Shown piece by piece: positions 6,422-11,511 of a DNA stretch of 11,511 nt; the first letter of the stretch is position 1; every line of letters begins with the position of its first letter. Source of the stretch: CAZMZF01 sp964570765. GTDB taxonomy: Bacteria; Zixibacteria; MSB-5A5; RBG-16-43-9. The position numbers and the translations under genes were made by a program. The stretch is taken from positions 1 through 11,511 of the forward strand of contig CAZMZF010000045.1 of the NCBI GenBank assembly GCA_964570765.1, in the 5' to 3' direction. The notes below the pieces were generated by a model. It was not told where the DNA came from and did no database searches. It saw only the letters and a program-made list of their open reading frames with translations.

Positions 6422-6474
6422 GCGTAGCGGAGGTTTTAGACCTCTGCTCCAAGCCCTGATGGCTTGACTACGCG
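6422..6474. repeat. Intergenic palindromic repeat, family A copy 2
   Basis: Same ends as copy 1: GCGTAGCGGAGG at 6422-6433 and CTACGCG at 6468-6474. It has the internal GAGG...CCTC hairpin and AAGCC-CTGAT-GGCTT (6451-6465). It is a shorter version (53 bases) between cdsA and the UbiA-family gene, and it runs into the extended open frame of the latter. Confidence 0.8.
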
Positions 6475-6514
6475 ACTCGCATTCGTCATCCGAAATCCGA
6501 TATCTATCATTGTT

Positions 6515-7342
6515 TTATCTATATAAAATAAATTTAAGATAAAAATAAACTAAAGGGGCAGTGAAAAGCAAGCTATCAAAACGGTCTAATATCCCTCCGT
6601 GTCCAGGGATGATCTTAGATGAATCCTTCAGATTAACTGACCTTTTAAATGAAGATTCCACAAAATCACCTAATTGCCCGAAGATGCTTATCAGGATTGA
6701 TAAAAAAAGCAGGTAGTTAAAGGGTATCTCTTTCAAAAATATAATTTTTGAGAAGATCGCAGCAAGTATCGCCCCAGCCATTCCACCCATTGACCCTTCC
6801 CAGCTTTTTTTGGGGCTAACCTCAGGCAAAATCTTATGTTTCCCAAAAGGAGTACCTATAAAATAAGCTAAAGTATCTGAAAGCCATAGACAAAAGAAAA
6901 TGAAGATAACCCATAAACCACCTAATTGATACTCTAATCCTAACACCTTAGGAAATTCACGGACTAAAATCATAAAAGAGAAAAATACAGCCACATAGAT
7001 TAAGCCAAATAAAAATGAGGATATATTTTCAAGTGCGAAATTAAATTTATTTTTAGTCAATTGGAATAAAGCTGAAAAAAATATTCCAATTAAAAGAATT
7101 AAGAGGATAAATTTCCCCTCAAAAAAGTAAGCTGAAATCCCTATCAAAATTCCCAAAAGGATAAAAAGAGTCTGAGGGATAGAGATATTTTTGAGCCTTA
7201 AAATCGAGGAGAATTCAATCAAACCAAAAAATATCAATAGATTTACAAAGCTCATAAATGCTAAACCACCGGAATAGGAGATAAATAGAATAAAGGGGAT
7301 AAAAATAATTGCGATTATTATGCGGGCTAAAAGATTTTTCAT
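6515..7342 (-). CDS. cdsA: Phosphatidate cytidylyltransferase (CDP-DAG synthase)
   Basis: Makes CDP-diacylglycerol from phosphatidic acid and CTP at the cytoplasmic membrane, the branch point to bacterial phospholipids. The 275-residue protein has about eight membrane segments. It carries the conserved WLSDTLAYFIGTPFGKHK (153-170) and PKKSWEGSMGG (177-187) loops. The C-terminal family signature SFKRSVNLKD...PGHGGILDRFD (231-256) includes the essential Asp residues. Its length is normal. It follows uppS in the classic order, but a 225-base gap with a palindromic repeat separates them. No Shine-Dalgarno is evident before the ATG at 7342, where the leader is AT-only. That is odd for an essential gene. 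Confidence 0.96.
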   Translation of the reverse strand: MKNLLARIIIAIIFIPFILFISYSGGLAFMSFVNLLIFFGLIEFSSILRLKNISIPQTLFILLGILIGISAYFFEGKFILLILLIGIFFSALFQLTKNKFNFALENISSFLFGLIYVAVFFSFMILVREFPKVLGLEYQLGGLWVIFIFFCLWLSDTLAYFIGTPFGKHKILPEVSPKKSWEGSMGGMAGAILAAIFSKIIFLKEIPFNYLLFLSILISIFGQLGDFVESSFKRSVNLKDSSKIIPGHGGILDRFDSLLFTAPLVYFYLKFILYR

Positions 7343-7436
7343 TAAATAAAATAATAGATTACAAATGACAGATAGAAACTCAGATATATGAAGTCTTAGA
7401 TCTCTACAACGATCCCTAAAGGCTTCATGTTGCTTT

Positions 7437-7522
7437 TTGTCATTCTGAGGGAATGTAATGACCGAAGAATCTGCCTTACCATATTCAACAGATTCTTCGT
7501 CCAGATGGGCTCAGAATGACAA
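7437..7522. repeat. 86-base MITE-like palindromic repeat, family B
   Basis: Perfect 13-base inverted ends TTGTCATTCTGAG (7437-7449) and CTCAGAATGACAA (7510-7522) enclose a second perfect 11-bp stem, CGAAGAATCTG (7463-7473) with CAGATTCTTCG (7489-7499). Repeats of the 'GTCATTCTGAG...AAGAATCT...' type are, from memory, widespread in many environmental bacterial genomes. It lies between uppS and cdsA. Confidence 0.88.
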
Positions 7523-7567
7523 TTGTTATTCGTTATTATTAATCCGTTATGCATATTATAAGCGGGA

Positions 7568-8305
7568 CTATATTTTACCAAACCGTCGTTGACGATTCTG
7601 ATAAGACCAGATAGCCTGATAAAAATCGTTCACTGAGAAATCGGGCCATAAGACCTCAGTCACATAAAGTTCAGTATAGGAAGTCTGCCAGAGCATAAAA
7701 TTGGAGATGCGCATCTCACCAGAGGTACGGATCAAAAGGTCTGGATCCGGTAGATCCTTAGTATATAGATAGGAGGAAAATAGCTTTTCATCCACCTCTT
7801 CAGGCCTTATAACTCCGCAAGAGATATCCAGAGATAGTTTCTTCACTACATCCAGAATCTCACTTCTTCCGGAATAGTTCAAAGCTAAATTCAAAACCAG
7901 CCCGGTATTATCTTTGGTTCTCTGGATCGCTTTTTCTAAAATCTCCTTTCTTCTTAAAGAGAGCTCCTCTATCCTGCCAGTGGTGATAAGCTTAACATTG
8001 TTTTTCTCTAACTCACTCAACTCCCTTTTAGTTGTCTCATAAAGTAGATTCATAATCGCAGAGACCTCCTCCCTGGGCCTCTGCCAGTTCTCCGTAGAAA
8101 AGGTGAATAGGGTGAGGATGGAAAGCTTCAGCTCCCCTGCAGTTTCGACTATCCTTTTTACCGTCTTTACTCCAGCTCTGTGTCCTGCGATTCGAGGTAG
8201 ACCTCTTTTTTTCGCCCATCTCCCATTCCCATCCATAATTATAGCTATATGTCTGGGCAAATTCCCCTTTTTTGAAATCTTCTCTTTTAAATCTTCTTCA
8301 GCCAA
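7568..8305 (-). CDS. uppS: Isoprenyl (undecaprenyl) diphosphate synthase
   Basis: A cis-prenyltransferase adding isopentenyl units to farnesyl diphosphate to make the C55 carrier for peptidoglycan and other wall polymers; cytoplasmic and membrane-associated. The 245 residues carry all signatures: IIMDGNGRWAKKRG (22-35) with catalytic D25, GHRAG (41-45), FTFSTENWQRP (67-77), LNYSGRSEI (142-150), PDPDLLIRTSGEMRISNF (186-203) and ELYVT...LWPDF (212-223). The only reasonable start is a TTG at 8305, with AAAGGG about 9-10 bases upstream and an in-frame ATG-ATT-TGA just before it. Nearby downstream Met codons would remove the active site. It is the usual partner of frr upstream and cdsA downstream. 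Product length (C55 or shorter) is not readable from sequence. Confidence 0.96.
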   Translation of the reverse strand: MAEEDLKEKISKKGNLPRHIAIIMDGNGRWAKKRGLPRIAGHRAGVKTVKRIVETAGELKLSILTLFTFSTENWQRPREEVSAIMNLLYETTKRELSELEKNNVKLITTGRIEELSLRRKEILEKAIQRTKDNTGLVLNLALNYSGRSEILDVVKKLSLDISCGVIRPEEVDEKLFSSYLYTKDLPDPDLLIRTSGEMRISNFMLWQTSYTELYVTEVLWPDFSVNDFYQAIWSYQNRQRRFGKI

Positions 8306-8333
8306 TCAAATCATCCCTTTAAAAAGATAAATT

Positions 8334-8394
8334 GGGTGAACACATGGACTTCGCCCCTACGGACTCCGCTGAGCCCTGAAGGCTCGGCTACGCG
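8334..8394. repeat. Two adjacent repeat fragments (family D hairpin and family A half copy)
   Basis: GGGTGAA (8334-8340) pairs with TTCGCCC (8350-8356) with one wobble. Next comes a partial family A copy: GAGCC-CTGAA-GGCTC (8371-8385) and the right end GGCTACGCG (8386-8394), identical to the right half of copy 1. The left half is missing or highly diverged. Together with the next repeat they fill most of the 222-base frr-uppS gap. Confidence 0.65.
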
Positions 8395-8401
8395 TTTTCG
8401 T

Positions 8402-8482
8402 TGTCATTGCGACCCGAAGGTGAAGTCCCGCCAAAGGCGGGGCTTCGTCGTTCCGCATTTTGCGGAACTCCTTGCTATGACA
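8402..8482. repeat. Palindromic repeat, family C
   Basis: Imperfect inverted ends TGTCATTGC (8402-8410) and GCTATGACA (8474-8482) flank two stems. One is GAAGTCCCGCC (8422-8432) with GGCGGGGCTTC (8436-8446), 11 bp with one wobble. The other is GTTCCGCA (8450-8457) with TGCGGAAC (8461-8468), perfect. No T run follows, so it is more likely a mobile palindrome than a terminator. Confidence 0.75.
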
Positions 8483-8527
8483 GTTTTTTATTTTTAATTC
8501 GCCATTCATTATTCGTCATGGTATTAA

Positions 8528-9085
8528 TTACACTTCCATTATCTCCGCTTCTTTCTTCTTCAGTAACTCATCCGTCATCCCGATATATTTATCCAGTATC
8601 TTTTGCACCTGCTCCACACCTTTTCTGGAATCGTCTTCAGAGATCTCCTTATCTTTTTCTTTTTTCTTTAAAGCCTCGTTCGCATCCCGGCGGATATTTC
8701 TTAATGATATTTTGCTCTCTTCAGTTAGCTTCTTAACTAGTTTAACCAGATCTTTTCTTCTCTCTTCAGTTAAAGCAGGGATAGGCAGGCGAACCACGTT
8801 TGCATCCGTGATTGGATTTAAGCCCAGATCTGATTTCTGGATAGACTTGGTTATTTCAGGAATAAGCTTTTTCTCCCAGGGCTGTATGACAATCAATTTA
8901 TAATCTGGAACACTAATGCTCGCTACCTGGGAAAGAGGAACCAGCGAGCCATAATACTCCACTCTTATACCATCTAAAAGTGAGGTGGTGGCTTTACCAG
9001 TCCGGATGGAGGATAATTCTCTCTGAACAGCTTCAATGGTCTTTTTCATCCTCTCCTCTGCCTCAGCAAAAATCTGCTTGGTCAT
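8528..9085 (-). CDS. frr: Ribosome recycling factor
   Basis: With EF-G it splits the post-termination ribosome; cytoplasmic and essential in most bacteria. From the chosen start the protein is 185 residues, exactly the usual RRF length, with the conserved IRTGKATTSLLDGI, ISVPDYKLIVIQPWEK and PALTEERRKDLVKL segments and a charged helical C-terminus. The open frame reaches back five codons to a TTG at 9100, but that stretch contains the AAAGGAAGG ribosome site. The ATG at 9085 is therefore the real start. It lies 59 bases after pyrH. Confidence 0.97.
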   Translation of the reverse strand: MTKQIFAEAEERMKKTIEAVQRELSSIRTGKATTSLLDGIRVEYYGSLVPLSQVASISVPDYKLIVIQPWEKKLIPEITKSIQKSDLGLNPITDANVVRLPIPALTEERRKDLVKLVKKLTEESKISLRNIRRDANEALKKKEKDKEISEDDSRKGVEQVQKILDKYIGMTDELLKKKEAEIMEV

Positions 9086-9124
9086 ATTCCTTCCTTTCAA
9101 TTCTTTTGGTTTGAGTGCTTCTCA

Positions 9125-9143
9125 GGATAAAAAAGTTTTATCC
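9125..9143. other. Small perfect hairpin between pyrH and frr
   Basis: GGATAAAA (9125-9132) pairs with TTTTATCC (9136-9143) around AAG, ending one base past the pyrH stop codon. The stem is mostly A-T and lacks a T tail. It may mark a transcript-processing or weak pause site within the operon. Confidence 0.3.
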
Positions 9144-9144
9144 A

Positions 9145-9858
9145 TCATTCAACTACTGTCCCTATTTTTTCACCTGAGATTATTTTTTTTAGATTACTTT
9201 TTTTCAAAAGGTTGAATACGATTATATGGATATTATTCTCTTTGCAAAGCGAAATAGCAGTGGCATCCATTACCTTGAGATCCCGATTCAATACTTCTAA
9301 GTAGCTTATTTGTTTAAATTTTTTTGCCTCAGGATTTTTAAGCGGGTCAGAAGTATAGACTCCATCCACTTTCGTTCCCTTGAGGATAATTTCAGCCTCG
9401 ATCTCGCTTGCCCTTAAGGCAGCTGCAGTGTCTGTAGTAAAAAAAGGATTTCCTGTTCCTCCAGCAAAGATTACTACTCTACCCTTCTCTAAATGTCTTA
9501 CTGCTCTCCGTCGGATATAAGGTTCAGCTACTTTATCCATCTGGATAGCAGACATCACCCGGGTAAAGACACCTATCTTCTCTAAAGCATTCTGTAGAGC
9601 CAGGGAATTTATAACCGTAGCCAGCATCCCCATATGATCCCCTGAAACCCTATCTGTACCTCTGGAGCTTAAAGAAATCCCCCTGAAGATATTCCCTGCG
9701 CCAATAACTATCCCTACCTCTGTTCCTAACTCTTTAATCCCTTTAATCTCTAAAGCTAAATATTGCAGAAAATCAGGATCTATACCATACTCCCTTTTCC
9801 CTTGAAGGGCTTCTCCTGAAAGTTTAAGCAGGATTCTTTTATAAATTGGTTTTCGCAT
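9145..9858 (-). CDS. pyrH: UMP kinase
   Basis: A hexameric bacterial UMP kinase of the amino-acid kinase fold that phosphorylates UMP to UDP with ATP for pyrimidine nucleotide synthesis. The 237 residues show the N-terminal LLKLSGEAL (10-18), GAGNIFRG (53-60), DHMGMLATVINSLAL (74-88), the FAGGTGNPFFTTDTAA loop (131-146) and LKGTKVDGVYTSDP (159-172). Its length is normal. The ATG at 9858 begins the typical RKPIYKRILLKLSGE sequence. Ribosome-site support is poor, since AGG directly abuts the ATG. The 208-base gap to tsf is largely taken by a family A repeat. Confidence 0.97.
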   Translation of the reverse strand: MRKPIYKRILLKLSGEALQGKREYGIDPDFLQYLALEIKGIKELGTEVGIVIGAGNIFRGISLSSRGTDRVSGDHMGMLATVINSLALQNALEKIGVFTRVMSAIQMDKVAEPYIRRRAVRHLEKGRVVIFAGGTGNPFFTTDTAAALRASEIEAEIILKGTKVDGVYTSDPLKNPEAKKFKQISYLEVLNRDLKVMDATAISLCKENNIHIIVFNLLKKSNLKKIISGEKIGTVVE

Positions 9859-9892
9859 CCTGTTTTTCGCGGTTTGCTATTCTATTTCACCT

Positions 9893-10032
9893 CGTAGCGG
9901 AGATTTTAGACCTTGGCATCTAACCCTGAAGTGCGACCCTTTTAGGGTTGCTCAAGCGAGGCTGAAAGTCTCAAGACCTTGAGGCCTCGCACTACGAACT
10001 CTGCTGCCAAGCCTTGAAGGCTCGGCTACGCG
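9893..10032. repeat. Compound palindromic repeat, family A copy 4
   Basis: The longest family A copy (about 140 bases) in the tsf-pyrH gap. Its ends are CGTAGC (9893-9898) and GCTACG (10025-10030). Inside are GCGACCC/GGGTTGC (one wobble; within 9930-9952), GCGAGGC (9956-9962) with GCCTCGC (9984-9990), and, nested in that loop, CTCAA (9970-9974) with TTGAG (9979-9983). The left end (CGTAGCGGAGATTTTAGACC) and right end (GGCTCGGCTACGCG) match copies 1 and 2. The middle seems to be an inserted second repeat. Confidence 0.75.
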
Positions 10033-10066
10033 TGTTTTTGCTACAAGCTAATAGCTACTTGCTAAG

Positions 10067-10660
10067 TTACTCTCCTAATCTGAATCTAACAAATCTTTTG
10101 ACCGTTATATTCTCACCTAACTTGGCGATAGTCTCATCTATTCTCTGTTTAACCGTTCGATCCTCATCCTTGATGAAAGGCTGCTCTAACAGGCAAAACT
10201 CCTGAAAATATTTCTCTAATTTACCCTGGATTATCTTATCTAAGATTTTTTCTGGTTTCCCTTCCTTCAATGCCTGAGCTTTATAAATTTCCTTCTCTTT
10301 TTCTAATAACTCTGATGGGAAATCTTCCCTTTTTATGGTTATAGGGTTAGAAGCAGCCACCTGCATAGCAACATCCTTGGTTAAATTACGAAAATCATCT
10401 GTTCGCGCTACAAAATCAGTTTCGCAATTTATTTCTAAAAGCACTCCTAACTTTTCACCTGGATGTATATAAGAATATATCAGTCCTTCCCTGGTTGATC
10501 TTCCAGCTTTTTGGGAAGCTTTGGCAATTCCCTGCTCCCGCAGATAATCAAGAGCCTTCTCTATGTTACCATTTGCCTTCTCCAGAGCCCTTTTACAATC
10601 CATCATCGGAGCTCCAGTCTTGTCCCTTAATTCCTTAACCAGTTTCGAATCTATCTCCAT
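10067..10660 (-). CDS. tsf: Elongation factor Ts (short form)
   Basis: Guanine-nucleotide exchange factor for EF-Tu. At 197 residues it is the short form (as in Thermus-like proteins) rather than the roughly 280-residue E. coli type. The N-terminal UBA-like domain holds LVKELRDKTGAPMMDCKRAL (7-26) and ANGNIEKALDYLRE. The Tu-contacting TDFVAR is at 81-86, and the C-terminal strand ends with NITVKRFVRF. The ATG directly abuts the rpsB stop (TAG then ATG). Its AAGGAGG ribosome site lies inside the end of rpsB, so translation is probably coupled. Confidence 0.97.
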   Translation of the reverse strand: MEIDSKLVKELRDKTGAPMMDCKRALEKANGNIEKALDYLREQGIAKASQKAGRSTREGLIYSYIHPGEKLGVLLEINCETDFVARTDDFRNLTKDVAMQVAASNPITIKREDFPSELLEKEKEIYKAQALKEGKPEKILDKIIQGKLEKYFQEFCLLEQPFIKDEDRTVKQRIDETIAKLGENITVKRFVRFRLGE

Positions 10661-11407
10661 CTATTTTTCCTCCTTACTCTTTTTAACCCTGGCTTCAACT
10701 TTTGACTCTTCTTCTTTTTCTTCCAAAAGCTTGTGTTGTGACTCTAAGACCGCATTGATGACCTCATGGGTAATAATCTTTATAGATTTAACTGCATCGT
10801 CGTTTCCAGCTATGGGATAATCGATCACATCTGGGTCTGAATTAGTATCGATAATCGCGATAACCGGAATCTTAAGCTTATTTGCTTCAGCCACTGCAAT
10901 CCTTTCCTTTTTAGAATCAACCACAAAGATAGCTCCCGGCAATTTGACTACATTTTTTATACCTCCTAATACATTCTCTAACTTCTCTATCTCCCTTTGT
11001 AAACCTGAAGCCTCTTTTTTAGTGAGCTTATCAAAAGTGCCATCCTCCTTCATTCTCTCCAGATCCTTTAATCTTTTTATATTTCTTCGGATAGTCTGGA
11101 AGTTAGTCATCATCCCACCCAGCCATCTTTCAGTCACATAAGGCATCCCGCATCTTAAAGCCTCTTCCTTTATCACCTCTTTTGCCTGCTTTTTTGTACC
11201 TACAAATAAAATATCTTTTCCGTTTTCCATTAACTCCTTAATTTTCTGACAGGCTTTTTCCAGAGAGTTAACTGTTTTCTGCAGGTCGATTATGTAGATT
11301 CCGTTCCTGGAGGTAAAGATGAAAGGTTTCATCTTGGGATTCCATCTTTTGGTCTGATGACCGAAATGTACCCCCGCTTCCAAAAGCTCTTGTAATGCTA
11401 CTGCCAT
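10661..11407 (-). CDS. rpsB: 30S ribosomal protein S2
   Basis: Small-subunit protein of 248 residues. The N-terminal signature includes LLEAGVHFGHQTKRWNPKM (8-26) and FTSRNGIYIIDLQKT (31-45). RWLGGMMTNFQTI (94-106) and the second family signature from PGAIFVVDSKKE (157-168) to IDTNSDPDVIDYPI (186-199) are also present. The C-terminus is a Lys/Glu-rich tail of about 25 residues. The ATG at 11407 has AAGGAG 6 bases upstream. It is the first gene of the cluster and is preceded by a structured leader. Confidence 0.98.
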   Translation of the reverse strand: MAVALQELLEAGVHFGHQTKRWNPKMKPFIFTSRNGIYIIDLQKTVNSLEKACQKIKELMENGKDILFVGTKKQAKEVIKEEALRCGMPYVTERWLGGMMTNFQTIRRNIKRLKDLERMKEDGTFDKLTKKEASGLQREIEKLENVLGGIKNVVKLPGAIFVVDSKKERIAVAEANKLKIPVIAIIDTNSDPDVIDYPIAGNDDAVKSIKIITHEVINAVLESQHKLLEEKEEESKVEARVKKSKEEK

Positions 11408-11439
11408 TCTACACTCCTTTTTTGATTGGTTTTTTCCTC

Positions 11440-11503
11440 CACCAGCCTCATCTCTCTCAGGGCTAAGGCATTTGCCTTAGACCACCTGAAAGATCAGCCG
11501 GTG
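11440..11503 (-). promoter_or_regulatory. Structured 5' leader of rpsB, candidate S2 autoregulatory RNA
   Basis: Read on the minus strand, this stretch folds into one extended hairpin. The basal helix is CACCGGC (11497-11503) with GCTGGTG (11440-11446), seven pairs with one wobble. Next come ATCT/AGAT and CAGG/CCTG separated by internal loops, then a perfect apical stem CTAAGGC (11474-11480) with GCCTTAG (11463-11469) and an AAAT loop. It ends about 30 bases before the rpsB ATG and has no T run, so it is not a terminator. S2 operons in several bacteria are controlled by leader RNA, which suggests the same here. The helices are visible; the role is inference. Confidence 0.5.
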
Positions 11504-11511
11504 TGTGTTTT

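Noticed and set aside
7396..7581. 61-residue minus-strand open frame between uppS and cdsA
   Set aside because: Mostly the translation of the 86-base palindromic repeat (7437-7522), with no ribosome site or protein-like pattern. It also overlaps the end of uppS.
8402..8482. Rho-independent terminator between frr and uppS
   Set aside because: The stems are strong, but no T run follows on the minus strand, and the terminal inverted repeats fit a dispersed repeat better.
8401..8736. 111-residue plus-strand open frame
   Set aside because: It begins in repeat C and continues antisense through frr. Composition and position mark it as a shadow.
9086..9100. Longer frr product starting at TTG 9100
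   Set aside because: Those codons contain the AAAGGAAGG ribosome site, and starting at ATG 9085 gives the standard 185-residue length.
5359..10032. CRISPR-like array from the repeated palindromes
   Set aside because: The copies are kilobases apart, of unequal length, and lie in separate gene gaps. There is no regular spacer structure and no cas gene.

Overview
The window reads as a chromosomal segment of a moderately AT-rich (roughly 38-40% GC by eye) bacterium, probably an uncultured or candidate-phylum lineage. The basis is the mix of a standard translation/envelope gene cluster, an AmrS-type radical SAM enzyme, a stand-alone citryl-CoA lyase-like protein and many short hairpin-forming intergenic repeats. 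I cannot assign the phylum from sequence alone.

Right half (about 4345-11511, minus strand, read right to left): rpsB - tsf - pyrH - frr - uppS - cdsA - UbiA-family prenyltransferase - AmrS-like radical SAM enzyme. rpsB, tsf and frr serve translation, and pyrH makes UDP. uppS makes the C55 lipid carrier for cell-wall synthesis and cdsA makes CDP-diacylglycerol; the UbiA protein is a further membrane prenyl-lipid enzyme. All share one direction and probably formed one operon. A foldable leader of about 64 nt precedes rpsB. Five of the seven junctions hold short palindromic repeats of at least four families; rpsB/tsf (stop and start abut) and pyrH/frr do not.

Middle (about 3473-4344): a 323-base convergent gap with four hairpins, then a small phasin-like coiled-coil protein on the minus strand. 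A near-consensus sigma-70 promoter precedes it, flanked by two pyrimidine-rich degenerate tracts.

Left half (1-3472): a plus-strand alpha/beta hydrolase faces a minus-strand pair made of a citryl-CoA lyase/short citrate-synthase-like protein and a WYL-domain transcription regulator. The far left holds a tandem motif resembling an insertion-sequence end and a tRNA-Leu(CAA) gene truncated after its anticodon arm, abutting the end of the WYL gene. This edge looks like an old rearrangement or integration junction.

I found no convincing new multi-gene system. The observations most worth a second look are the structured rpsB leader, the repeat invasion of the operon (one copy reads in frame into the UbiA open frame), the truncated tRNA beside an IS-like end, and the palindromes around the citryl-CoA lyase/WYL pair.
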